The notes under the pieces are model-generated. The model was not told where the DNA came from and did not search any database. It worked only from the letters and a program-made list of their open reading frames with translations. From the NCBI GenBank assembly GCA_041913045.1, contig JAYSGB010000035.1, positions 1 through 44,263 on the forward strand: a DNA stretch of 44,263 nt, read 5' to 3'. This document shows, piece by piece, positions 7,441 to 16,702 of this stretch. The stretch is from CAMLOF01 sp041913045. GTDB taxonomy: Bacteria > Pseudomonadota > Gammaproteobacteria > Burkholderiales > Burkholderiaceae_C. The first letter of the stretch is position 1. Each line of letters opens with the position of its first letter. The position numbers and the translations under genes are program-made.

Positions 7441-9546
7441 TCACAGGTCGGTGATCTTGGTTTCGCTGCTGGTGTGGATGTCGATCACCCGGCAGTCGCC
7501 GCACATCTTCAGGCGCTCGGCAGCCGCACCCTGGAACATGGCATGGCCCGAGAGGCGAGCCAGCATCGCCTCCACTCCCTTGAGCGTGCCAAAGGGCTTG
7601 CCGCAACGGATGCAAGCGTAAGGCGGCTGCTCGTTGACCACACGCGGTTGGCGGCGCTCTGCCGTCAGCAACAGGCGCGACTGCAGTTGCAGTGCATCTT
7701 CCGGGCAGGTCTTGACGCACAGGCCGCACTGCAGGCAGTTCTTTTCAACGAAGCGCAGCTGCGGCTGGTTGGGGTTGTCTTGCAGGGCGTTGGCGGGGCA
7801 GGCGCTCACGCAGCTCAGGCACAGGGTGCAGGCGTCGCGGTTGACCACCACTGTGCCCAGCGGCGAACCTGCTGCAGGCAGGCCGATGGCTTCGGGCAAG
7901 GCGCTGGCCAGGGCCTGCTGCATCAGGTGTTCAATGGCCAGTTCCAGCGTGGCGCGCTTGTCGGCCTGCACACCAAAGCTGGCCGGCGTTTTCACGGACT
8001 GCGCGGGCGCCACGCGGGCGGCAGCGTCCAGCAGTGAAATGTCGCGCGCGTCCCGCGCCTGCAGAATGCGCAGGTGCTCGCCCGTGTACCCCAAGCCGTT
8101 GAGCAGCGCCTGGCCCACGGCCATCTGCTCTTGCAGGGCGCTCAGGTAGTCGGGGGCTTCTTCGTCGGTGGTGAGCAGCCACACCTGGCTGGCCCCTTGG
8201 GCGATGGCGCTCAGCCACACGTCCAGCCCCAGGCTGGCGGTGTGCCACACGGCCACCGGCAACACGCGCGCGGGAATGCCGCGCAGGGTCTTGTCGAGCT
8301 GTGCGGCGCGGCCCCAATCGTCGATCAGGCGTTGCCCTGCCCCTTGACTGTGGATGAGCAACACGGCGTCGCGCCCACCGGCCTTGGTGTACGTTTGCAG
8401 CAGCGTGCGCAGCTTGCTGCCCTGGTAGGGGGCGGCCGGGTAGGCGTAGCTGAGCGCACCGCTGGGGCACACGGTGGTGCAGGCGCCGCACCCCACGCAC
8501 AGGTTGGGGTTGACGTGAATCTGTTGCCGTTCCACCTGACTGCTGATGGCGGACGCGGAACACACATCCACACAGGCACGGCAGCCCACCTGTTCGTTGC
8601 GGCCATGGGCGCACAGGCGTTGCTTGTACTGGAAGAAGCGGGGCTTTTCGAATTCACCCACCAACTCGCGCAGTTGCAGGAGCGCGGCGAGTTGCGCGTC
8701 GGCGCCCGCCTGCGGCGGCAGGTGCAGGTAGCCCTGCGGCAACGCGTGCTGCGTGAACGCGCGCTGCTCGCGCAGGTCCAACACCAGGTCAAAGGCTTCA
8801 TCCTGCGCTGCGGCCTCGCGCTGAAAGTCGATGGCGCCCGGTGCCTCGCACACGCGCACACAGTCGCGGTGGGACCGGCAGGCGTCCATGTCGATCTGGT
8901 AGTCCAGACCGATCGCGCCCTCTGGACAGGCCGCCACACAGGCGTTGCAGCGGGTGCACAGGTCCAGCGCGATGGGGTTGTTCTGCGACCAGCGCACCTG
9001 GAAGGCCCCGAGCCAGCCCGTGACCTGTTGCAACTGCCCCGCCAGCACGGGGTAACGGCGTTCCTGGCGGCCCGCGCCGCCTGTGGCGAACAGGCTCACG
9101 TCCAGCACGTCGTCCAGGCGCGCAGCCAAGGCTTCGGCACGCTCCAGCGGGCCGATGATGAGCAACCTGCCACTGCTGCGGTAGGTCACCGTGGGCACCG
9201 GGTCCGGGTCGGGCAGGCGGGCCGCTGCCAGCAGGGCCGCCATCTTGGGCGTGGCCTGCGCGGCGTCGCGGCTCCAGCCGCCCGTCTCGCGGATGTTGAC
9301 GAAGCGGATGGGGCGCACGTCCAGCGGCACGGCCCCTTCGGTCTGTTCGGACAGTTCGTTGAACAGGCGCGATTCCTGGGTGCAGGCCACCACCAGGTCG
9401 TCGGCACTGCGGGTGGCGCGCTGGAAGGCAGGTGCCTCGCGACGACACAGGGTGGTGTGCACAGTGAGTGGCTCGCCCAGCGCACGGCCCAGGGCCTCGC
9501 CGTCCAGCGGCATGGTGCGGTTGCAGTTGCAGATCAGGGTGGTCAT
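7441..9546 (-). CDS. Polyferredoxin (multiple 4Fe-4S clusters), formate dehydrogenase-associated
   Basis: A 701-residue iron-sulfur protein with no signal peptide or membrane segment, so probably cytoplasmic. Cysteine motifs run along its length: CTRCNACVAACP, CRSHRDCVRVC, CRACVDVCSAS, CVGCGACTTVCPSG, CTLCLSCVSACPAN and CLQCGLCVKTCPED, plus a C-terminal CIRCGKPFG...CGDCRVID pair that looks like a metal-binding knuckle. Several [4Fe-4S] clusters are therefore likely. The family is regularly encoded with formate dehydrogenase in proteobacteria. A part in electron transfer or in enzyme maturation is possible but not settled. Its ATG overlaps the stop of the DUF3306 gene by four bases, which indicates translational coupling. 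Confidence 0.88.
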   Translation of the reverse strand: MTTLICNCNRTMPLDGEALGRALGEPLTVHTTLCRREAPAFQRATRSADDLVVACTQESRLFNELSEQTEGAVPLDVRPIRFVNIRETGGWSRDAAQATPKMAALLAAARLPDPDPVPTVTYRSSGRLLIIGPLERAEALAARLDDVLDVSLFATGGAGRQERRYPVLAGQLQQVTGWLGAFQVRWSQNNPIALDLCTRCNACVAACPEGAIGLDYQIDMDACRSHRDCVRVCEAPGAIDFQREAAAQDEAFDLVLDLREQRAFTQHALPQGYLHLPPQAGADAQLAALLQLRELVGEFEKPRFFQYKQRLCAHGRNEQVGCRACVDVCSASAISSQVERQQIHVNPNLCVGCGACTTVCPSGALSYAYPAAPYQGSKLRTLLQTYTKAGGRDAVLLIHSQGAGQRLIDDWGRAAQLDKTLRGIPARVLPVAVWHTASLGLDVWLSAIAQGASQVWLLTTDEEAPDYLSALQEQMAVGQALLNGLGYTGEHLRILQARDARDISLLDAAARVAPAQSVKTPASFGVQADKRATLELAIEHLMQQALASALPEAIGLPAAGSPLGTVVVNRDACTLCLSCVSACPANALQDNPNQPQLRFVEKNCLQCGLCVKTCPEDALQLQSRLLLTAERRQPRVVNEQPPYACIRCGKPFGTLKGVEAMLARLSGHAMFQGAAAERLKMCGDCRVIDIHTSSETKITDL

Positions 9547-10205
9547 GGTGTCTTGGGGGTCGGGCTGTCGTCGGCTGCCTGCGGCGCGGGTTCGGCCTTG
9601 CCAGGGGCTTCGGCTTCGCTTGCTGCGGGCGGTTGGCTGGTGGCCTGGGGTTCTGTGGTCTGTGCCGGTTGGGGCGGGTCTTTCGGTTCCTGCGGCTCGT
9701 CAAAGAGCTTCATGAACTGCGCGCTGACCAATTGGCGGGCCAGCGCTGGTGGCAGCGGGTCGGGCTTCGAGTAGTCGTCGATGTAGATGTCCAGCCCATC
9801 CATGACGTTGAACTTCGGGTCGGCGAAGAGCTTGCGCATGGCGGCGTTGCGCACGTCGGGCGACACCTCGCGGGCAACAAAGGGGCTGAAGTCGGCTTCC
9901 GGCGTGAGTGCCTTCACGTCGTCAAGCGATAGCGCCGGTGGCGGTTCAGCCACCACCTCATTGGCACGCCGTGCGGTCTGTTCGTCCGAGGGCGCATGCG
10001 CCTCTGGCGGCAATGGCTGCACGACCGGGCGGCTGACGGCTGGAGCGTTGGCCCCATCACCCGCCAACGGCGCGGAAACGGCCGAAACGACAGGACGGGG
10101 CGGCTCGGCAGGCACGGCCTGGCCGGTGCGCACCTGAGCCTTGCGGCGCGACCAGCGGCCAAAGAAGCCCGCGTCGTCGTCGCGTTCCGGCGCCTTGTCA
10201 CTCAC
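9543..10205 (-). CDS. DUF3306 domain protein, formate dehydrogenase cluster
   Basis: A ~220-residue protein. It opens with the DUF3306 hallmark FFGRWSRRKAQ, continues with a long low-complexity Pro/Ala/Val segment, has a conserved core (SPDVRNAAMRKLFADPKFNV, then DGLDIYIDDYSKPDPLP) and ends in a Pro/Glu/Ala-rich, probably disordered tail. The function is unknown; the family almost always travels with DUF3305 and formate dehydrogenase genes. The GTG at 10205 is chosen because AAGGAG lies seven bases before it; the longer frame from 10229 would put that ribosome-binding site inside the gene. It overlaps the DUF3305 gene by eight bases and the polyferredoxin gene by four. Confidence 0.85.
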   Translation of the reverse strand: MSDKAPERDDDAGFFGRWSRRKAQVRTGQAVPAEPPRPVVSAVSAPLAGDGANAPAVSRPVVQPLPPEAHAPSDEQTARRANEVVAEPPPALSLDDVKALTPEADFSPFVAREVSPDVRNAAMRKLFADPKFNVMDGLDIYIDDYSKPDPLPPALARQLVSAQFMKLFDEPQEPKDPPQPAQTTEPQATSQPPAASEAEAPGKAEPAPQAADDSPTPKTP

Positions 10206-10821
10206 CGCGCTCTCCTTCAGGGCGGCCACGCGTCTTACCGGTGCTGATGCTAGCGGGGTTGCCGAAACGGTCGGTCAACGGTTGGAAGCTGTCGGGGCGC
10301 TTGCGGCGCTTGGGTTCGGGCACGTAATGGGCTTGCACGAAGGCAGCCAGCCACTCCACTACCGGCCCGGGTGCGGGCACCTGGTCCACCCGCTCCTGGG
10401 CGTCCAGCCAGCGGCCCGCGTCGTGGTAGCTCAGGGTCACCACCTGGGGTTCGGGCAGGGCCTCTTCACCGCCCTCTTCCGCCAGGCGCCACATCACCCA
10501 GAAGCAGGGGCTGGGCGACTCCAGATTCAGGTAGTAGCCCTCGGCGTCGTCGCGGTAGAGCGTGACGGGCAGCCGGGGAAACAGCCAGTGGCTGGTGCCC
10601 GCGCTGGCCTCACCTTCGGCGGGCTCCAGGGCCACGGCCTCGCCCGCATGCACATTGGGCGGCAAGGGGGGCAGGTCCTGCTGGGGCACCACGTCGGCCA
10701 ACACCCAGCGCCAGCGCTGCCAACGGCTCATGGGGCCGGTGACCGGCTCGCGGCGCATGACCACACCCACCTCGATGGCGGGGCGCGCAGGGTTGCTTGT
10801 CTCGTTCATATGTTGGGCCAT
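10198..10821 (-). CDS. DUF3305 domain protein, first gene of the formate dehydrogenase accessory operon
   Basis: A ~207-residue soluble protein of the DUF3305 family. Recognisable segments are the N-terminal IEVGVVMRREPVTGPMSRWQ, the Trp-rich RWRWVLADVVP, the LPVTLYRDDAEGYYLNLESP segment and a basic C-terminus. Its biochemical role is not known; it is co-inherited with DUF3306 and formate dehydrogenase. The ATG at 10821 (MAQHMNETSN) or the ATG at 10809 are both possible; neither has a strong Shine-Dalgarno sequence. The open frame to 10947 runs across the operator-like palindrome and hairpin and is not credible as coding. It is the first gene of the minus-strand accessory operon. Confidence 0.83.
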   Translation of the reverse strand: MAQHMNETSNPARPAIEVGVVMRREPVTGPMSRWQRWRWVLADVVPQQDLPPLPPNVHAGEAVALEPAEGEASAGTSHWLFPRLPVTLYRDDAEGYYLNLESPSPCFWVMWRLAEEGGEEALPEPQVVTLSYHDAGRWLDAQERVDQVPAPGPVVEWLAAFVQAHYVPEPKRRKRPDSFQPLTDRFGNPASISTGKTRGRPEGERGE

Positions 10822-10846
10822 CACAGGCCGCAATGTAAGGCATGCG

Positions 10847-10900
10847 TTGCGACAATTTGTCGCAAATGGGTACTTGCGCGACGGGTCTGGGGAATACCCT
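10847..10900. promoter_or_regulatory. Operator-like composite motif upstream of the DUF3305 gene
   Basis: A perfect 19-base palindrome (TTGCGACAA-T-TTGTCGCAA, 10847-10865) lies 26 bases before the DUF3305 start. It is followed by TGGGTA at 10867-10872 and GGAATACCCT at 10891-10900. The same three elements occur in the same order at 2434-2480, in front of the other formate dehydrogenase operon. This is probably the site of a common regulator; the protein that binds it is unknown. Confidence 0.65.
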
Positions 10901-10907
10901 CGACAAG

Positions 10908-10943
10908 CAAAGGGGCATGCCCCTCGCAGAGCATGCCCCTTTG
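10908..10943. terminator. Strong hairpin (13-bp perfect stem) between boxA and the DUF3305 gene
   Basis: CAAAGGGGCATGC at 10908-10920 pairs with GCATGCCCCTTTG at 10931-10943 around a ten-base loop. It lies downstream of boxA on the minus strand and may back up the nearer terminator. There is no long T-run after it, so a purely structural role is also possible. Confidence 0.5.
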
Positions 10944-10945
10944 TC

Positions 10946-10978
10946 AAAAACCGGCCAACCTGGCATACCCGCCAGGTT
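10946..10978 (-). terminator. Likely rho-independent terminator of the boxCBA operon
   Basis: On the minus strand, just after the boxA stop, AACCTGGC-GGGTAT-GCCAGGTT forms an eight-base-pair stem. It is followed by GGCCGG and then TTTTT. The T-run is short and slightly removed from the stem, so strength is uncertain. Confidence 0.55.
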
Positions 10979-10983
10979 GCAGC

Positions 10984-12275
10984 TCAGTAGGTCTCCAGGT
11001 GCAGGCGACCTTCCTTCTTGAGTGCCGCGCCCAGGGTGTCCCAGTCCAGCCCGGCCTGCTGGGCCACGTCGCGCAGCGCCAGCACCACGCCCTCTTCCAT
11101 GCTCTTGAGTCCGCAGACGTAGATGCAGGTGTTAGCGTCCTTCAGCAGCTCGACCAGGTCGGCAGCTCGCTCGCGCATCAGGTCCTGCACGTAGCGCTTG
11201 GGTGCGCCGGGCGTGCGGCTGAAGGCCAGGTTGATGTCGATGAAGTCCTTGGGCAGCTTCTGCAGCGGGCCGAAGTAAGGCAGTTCCTGCTGCGTGCGGG
11301 CGCCGAAGAACAGCATGAGCTTGCCGCTTTCGAACTTGCCGCTGGCGCGCAGGCGGCGACGCCACTCGGTCATAGCGCGCATGGGTGCGCTGCCGGTGCC
11401 GGTGCATATCATCACGATGTTGGAGCGCGGGTGGTTGGGCATCAGGAACGATGCGCCAAACGGCCCGATCACCTGCACCGTGTCGCCCACCTTCAGGTCG
11501 CACAGGTAGTTGGAACACACGCCGCGCACGGGCTGGCCCTGGTGGTCTTCCACCACGCGCTTGACCGTGACCGACACGTTGTTGTAGCCGGGCCGCTCAC
11601 CGTTGCGCGGGCTGGCAATGGAATACTGACGTGCGTGATGCGGCTTGCCGTTGGCGTCCACCCCCGGCGGCACAATGCCCAGCGACTGACCTTCGAGCAC
11701 TGGGAAGGGCATGGCGCCAAAGTCCAGCACGATGTGGTGCGTCTCGCTCGACGTGCCCGCCTCGCTGACCTGGAAGTTGCCCACGACGGTGGCCGTGGTG
11801 GGCGCCTTAGGGCCATAGAGGTTGACGTAGGGGTGCGCGGCAGACCATGGCGGCAATGTGGCGCCATAGGCTGCGCTGTTGAACGGTGCCTGGCCCGCGC
11901 CAGCCGAGGCCAGCGTGGCGGCTGCCGTTGCAGACGCAGCCTGCACCACCGCGTCGGCCAGTTGCGCGGCCTCGGGCGCACCGCCCATCGCCTGCAACTC
12001 TTCGTCAGACAGTGCTGCGGGCAGCTCGTCCCAACCCAGCTGCTCTTCCACGCTGTACGCCTTGACGCGCGGCATGGTGCGCCAGTTGTCGATCGAGCCC
12101 GTCGGGCACGGCGGCACGCAGGCCATGCACAGGTTGCACTTTTCGGCATCCACCACGTAGTTGCGCGAATCGTGCGTGATCGCCTGCACCGGGCAGGTGG
12201 CCTCGCAGGTGTTGCAGCGGATGCAGATCTCGGGGTCGATCAGATGCTGCTGGATCAGGACGGCTTCGGTGCTCA

Positions 12276-12276
<1 letters not shown>
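10984..12276 (-). CDS. boxA: Benzoyl-CoA 2,3-epoxidase reductase component BoxA
   Basis: A 430-residue reductase that passes electrons from NADPH to BoxB for epoxidation of benzoyl-CoA. The N-terminus is a two-[4Fe-4S] ferredoxin: C18-x2-C21-x2-C24-x3-C28 and C47-x2-C50-x2-C53-x3-C57. An Ala-rich linker leads to a ferredoxin-NADP reductase module with the FAD-binding segment ARQYSIASPRNGE, the nucleotide-binding segment MICTGTGSAPMRAM and a C-terminal ETY typical of the family. Its ATG overlaps the boxB stop by one base (TGATG), so translation is coupled. It is the last gene of boxCBA, with terminator-like hairpins after it. Confidence 0.96.
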
Positions 12277-13703
<1,427 letters not shown>

Positions 13704-13794
13704 GTTTTTGCTCCTGCGGATGCTTGCTCGGTGGACTGCCGTTCGGTTGCGGCTGGCTCCACCGGGAAACCCACCGCACAACGAGTTAATGGTT

Positions 13795-15456
13795 TTAGAC
13801 GCGGTTCCAGTCGAACTGGGCCTTGTCGCCCTTGCCGTACACCTTCAGGGCACCTTTTTCGCCCACGGCGTTGGGGCGCTGGAAGATCCAGTTCTGCCAG
13901 GCGGTCAGGCGACCGAAGATGCGGGTGAACATGTTTTCCTTCTGGGCGAAGCGCAGGTTGGCTTCCAGGCCGGTCAGCGCGTCGGGCGACATGGCAGCAC
14001 GCTCTTCCAGCGCCAGGCGGATTTCGTCGGCCCAGTCGATGTCGTCAGGGGCGGCAGTCACCAGGCCCAGCTTGAGGGCGGCGTCACCGTCCAGCGCCTG
14101 GCCGATAGCGCCACGGGCGGCCTCCATGGGGCCAGCCTCTTCGTAGAAGCGGCGCTGCAGACGCGACTGGCCGTTGACCATCGGGAAGAAGCCGAAGTTG
14201 AACTCGTCCAGCTGCAGGGTAGGCTGCTTCTCGGGCTCGTCGGGCAGCACCAGCATGTAAGTGCGGTCGGCGCAGAAGGCCAGCTCGGCCAGGGTGCCCG
14301 CGAAGCAGGAGCCCGGCTCCACCAGGGCGAACAGGCTGCGCGAGGAAACATCCAGGCGGGCCAGCGTGCGGCGCAGGTGGCCAATGGTTTCGTTGACGAA
14401 CCAGTGGTTCTTGTGGGCCAGCATGGTGGCGTCGGCGGCCAGCACGGCGGCGGCATCACCTTCGGTCTTGAGCTGCCAGGTGCCGATGTCCAGCTCGTTG
14501 GTGCGCATGTGCAGGATGGCGTCGTCCAGTTCACGCACCATCAGCAGCGGCCACCACTGGGCGCCAGCCGCTTCAATGCCAGCGATGTCGGTCGGCTGAG
14601 CAGAGGTGGGGGCCTTGACGGTGAAGGTAGCGATGCGCTTGGTGCGGTCGATTTCCACCTTCACATGGCTGTAAGTAACGCTGTCGCCGTCGAAGCTGCG
14701 CTGCAGCGGGGTCAACTCGACGCCACGGGCACCGGTGCCGGGGCGGCTGCTGCCTGCGGCCAGCGTCTGGGCGCGGTCACGCACGGCTTGCTGGAACTGC
14801 GCGGGCTTGGCCACGGCGTCCACCAGACGCCAGTCAACAGCCTTCTGGCCGCGCACGCCTTCCACGCTGGTGCAGAAGATGTCTGCCAGGTCATGGCGAA
14901 CGTGGCGCTTGTCGGTCACGCGGGTCAGGCCGCCGGTACCGGGCAGCACGCCCAGCAGGGGCACTTCGGGCAGGCTCACGGCGCTGGAACGGTCATCCAC
15001 CAGGATGATTTCGTCGCAGGCCAGGGCCAGTTCGTAGCCACCACCGGCGCAGGCGCCGTTGAGTGCCGCCACAAACTTCAGGCCGGAATGCTGGGAAGAG
15101 TCTTCAATGCCGTTGCGGGTTTCGTTGGTGAATTTGCAGAAGTTCACCTTCCAGCCGTGGGTGGACAGACCCAGCATGAAGATGTTGGCGCCAGAACAGA
15201 ACACGCGGTCGCGCAGGCTGGTGACCACCACGGACTTGACCTCGGGGTGCTCGAAGCGGATGCGCTGCAGCGCGTCGTGCAGTTCAATGTCCACGCCCAG
15301 GTCGTAGCTGTTGAGCTTGAGCTTGTAGCCGGGGCGCAGGCCGCCGTCTTCATTGATGTTGAGCGACAGGGTCGCGATCTCGCCGTCGAAAGACAGCTGG
15401 ATGTGCTGGTACTTGGACGGGTGCGTCTGGTAGTCAACGCGCGGGTTCTGGCTCAT
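13795..15456 (-). CDS. boxC: 2,3-epoxybenzoyl-CoA dihydrolase (ring-opening) BoxC
   Basis: A 553-residue enzyme of the enoyl-CoA hydratase superfamily. It opens the ring of 2,3-epoxybenzoyl-CoA and releases formate, giving 3,4-dehydroadipyl-CoA semialdehyde. The N-terminal half has the crotonase fold with the oxyanion-hole segment AALNGACAGGGYELALACD and LPEVPLLGVLPGTGGLTR. A second, diverged crotonase-like half follows, as usual in BoxC. The ATG has AGGAG upstream. It is the first gene of boxCBA and is preceded by a good promoter at 15520-15549 that overlaps BoxR-type operators. The formate it releases could feed the formate dehydrogenase encoded nearby, though that link is inferred. Confidence 0.97.
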   Translation of the reverse strand: MSQNPRVDYQTHPSKYQHIQLSFDGEIATLSLNINEDGGLRPGYKLKLNSYDLGVDIELHDALQRIRFEHPEVKSVVVTSLRDRVFCSGANIFMLGLSTHGWKVNFCKFTNETRNGIEDSSQHSGLKFVAALNGACAGGGYELALACDEIILVDDRSSAVSLPEVPLLGVLPGTGGLTRVTDKRHVRHDLADIFCTSVEGVRGQKAVDWRLVDAVAKPAQFQQAVRDRAQTLAAGSSRPGTGARGVELTPLQRSFDGDSVTYSHVKVEIDRTKRIATFTVKAPTSAQPTDIAGIEAAGAQWWPLLMVRELDDAILHMRTNELDIGTWQLKTEGDAAAVLAADATMLAHKNHWFVNETIGHLRRTLARLDVSSRSLFALVEPGSCFAGTLAELAFCADRTYMLVLPDEPEKQPTLQLDEFNFGFFPMVNGQSRLQRRFYEEAGPMEAARGAIGQALDGDAALKLGLVTAAPDDIDWADEIRLALEERAAMSPDALTGLEANLRFAQKENMFTRIFGRLTAWQNWIFQRPNAVGEKGALKVYGKGDKAQFDWNRV

Positions 15457-15494
15457 GTCAGGCTCCTCTGTCAGGCGGTTCGGGGTTCAGTGAA

Positions 15495-15508
15495 TGCACT
15501 ATAGTGCA
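15495..15508. promoter_or_regulatory. BoxR-type operator (TGCA-N6-TGCA) downstream of the boxC start point
   Basis: TGCA-CTATAG-TGCA is a perfect palindrome. It lies just downstream of the predicted transcription start (about 15512) of boxC. BzdR/BoxR regulators are known to bind pairs of TGCA ten bases apart. Confidence 0.75.
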
Positions 15509-15519
15509 GCAGTGAACGA

Positions 15520-15549
15520 ATCATAGCGCAGGCATTATCTTGCAGTCAA
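15520..15549 (-). promoter_or_regulatory. Sigma-70 promoter of boxCBA
   Basis: On the minus strand, TTGACT (15549-15544) and TATGAT (15525-15520) are separated by 18 bases, giving a predicted start near 15512 and a leader of about 55 bases. The -35 box overlaps the operator at 15541-15564, so a bound repressor would block RNA polymerase. Confidence 0.75.
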
Positions 15550-15570
15550 ATGCATTTTAATGCATTTGAC
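15541..15570. promoter_or_regulatory. Triple TGCA BoxR-type operator overlapping the boxC -35 box
   Basis: TGCA occurs at 15541, 15551 and 15561, each ten bases (about one helical turn) apart. The last two are embedded in a nearly perfect 26-base palindrome, 15545-15570. This fits the direct-repeat operators described for BzdR, and the position over the promoter suits repression. Confidence 0.75.
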
Positions 15571-15587
15571 TCGGTGTTTACCCTGAT

Positions 15588-16532
15588 TCAAACCGGCTGC
15601 TTGAGCAGGGAGCGTACTTTTTGCCGCAGCAACTGGAAGCTTTCTTCCACCGGCTGGGCACTGGTGTCAATGGACAGGTCCGCCTTGGAATAGAAAGCAG
15701 AGCGCCCTTCCAGAATCCGTTTGAGGTCTTCCATGGCCTCGCGGCTGGCCGCCATGGGGCGCATATCCCCCTGCGCCGCCACACGCGACATGTGGTCTGC
15801 CGCATCCGCCTTCAGCCACACCGTGGTGCAGTGCTGCAGCAACAGATTGAAGTTGGCAGAGTCCGACACCAGGCCGCCCGGCGTGGCAATCACCACCTCG
15901 GGGTAGATCTGAATGGCTTCTTCCAAGGCGCGGCGCTCGTAGCGGCGGTAGGCGTTGGCACCGTAGAGGTTATGGATTTCGCTGATGCTGCAACCCGCGA
16001 ACTGCTCGATCTCGCGGCTCAACTCGATGAAGGGGTAGCCCAGGTCATCTGCCAGGCGTTGCCCAAGCGTTGATTTACCCGCCCCGCGCAAACCAATGAG
16101 CGCCACTCGGGCACCCTTGCCCTGCACATCCACCCCACTGCTGCCGAACAACTCCACCAGCTGCACACGCGCGCGACGAAGATCGGCCTCGTCACGCCCT
16201 TGCAGCAGTTCGCGGATGAGAAGCCATTCGGGCGAGGAAGTGGTGACATCCCCAAGCAACTCGGCCAGCGAGCATTGCAGCGCCCGCGAAACCTGCAGCA
16301 ATACCAATATGGAAGCGTTGCCCGAGCCGTACTCCAGGTTCGCCAGATGGCGCTCAGACACATCGGCCGCCAGCGCCACCGCCTTGCGCGTCATGCCCTT
16401 GCGCGAGCGCAGAGTGCGCACACGCTCGCCCAGCGCAAGCAGAAAGCTGTTGCGCTGCCCATCTCCCTCGGCCGCATCCGCAGCATCCTGACCAGCATGC
16501 AGGGGCTCCACGGCAGTCTCCATGACGTTCAT
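15588..16532 (-). CDS. boxR: Benzoyl-CoA-responsive repressor BoxR/BzdR (XRE domain fused to shikimate-kinase-like domain)
   Basis: A 314-residue two-domain regulator. Residues ~31-93 form an XRE-type helix-turn-helix (LGERVRTLRSRKGMTRKAVA and ERHLANLEYGSG). Residues ~141-310 resemble shikimate kinase, with a P-loop GLRGAGKS at 147-154. In this family the second domain senses benzoyl-CoA and the first binds TGCA repeats, repressing the box genes. The ATG at 16532 is favoured; one at 16523 is also possible. The long upstream extension would cross the divergent promoter and is rejected. It lies 131 bases before boxC, on the same strand, and diverges from boxD. Operators at 15495-15570 and 16604-16643 flank it, so it probably represses itself too. 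Confidence 0.95.
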   Translation of the reverse strand: MNVMETAVEPLHAGQDAADAAEGDGQRNSFLLALGERVRTLRSRKGMTRKAVALAADVSERHLANLEYGSGNASILVLLQVSRALQCSLAELLGDVTTSSPEWLLIRELLQGRDEADLRRARVQLVELFGSSGVDVQGKGARVALIGLRGAGKSTLGQRLADDLGYPFIELSREIEQFAGCSISEIHNLYGANAYRRYERRALEEAIQIYPEVVIATPGGLVSDSANFNLLLQHCTTVWLKADAADHMSRVAAQGDMRPMAASREAMEDLKRILEGRSAFYSKADLSIDTSAQPVEESFQLLRQKVRSLLKQPV

Positions 16533-16603
16533 TCTCAATTTCTCTTGACAGTTCAGGGCCAAGCCCTCGGGGTAATCCCTGATATCAGAGGACACCACAC
16601 ACA

Positions 16604-16617
16604 TGCACTTTAGTGCA
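16604..16617. promoter_or_regulatory. BoxR-type operator (TGCA-N6-TGCA) between boxR and boxD
   Basis: TGCA-CTTTAG-TGCA lies just upstream of the -35 box proposed for boxD. A degenerate second copy, CGCA-CGATAG-TGCA at 16630-16643, sits inside the promoter spacer. Together they would let BoxR control boxD-bclA and its own gene. Confidence 0.72.
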
Positions 16618-16620
16618 TAC

Positions 16621-16650
16621 TCGACAGCACGCACGATAGTGCATTTATAC
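16621..16650 (+). promoter_or_regulatory. Probable promoter of boxD-bclA
   Basis: TCGACA (16621-16626) and TTATAC (16645-16650) are 18 bases apart; the predicted start is near 16657, about 45 bases before the boxD ATG. The spacer holds a TGCA half-site at 16640. Confidence 0.6.
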
Positions 16651-16702
16651 CGCCATTGGCAACCCCTGACCACCCCGGTCTTCACGGATACCTTCACAAA
16701 CC

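Noticed and set aside
10822..10947. Upstream extension of the DUF3305 gene
   Set aside because: The stretch contains the 19-base palindrome and a 13-bp terminator-like stem and has no family similarity.
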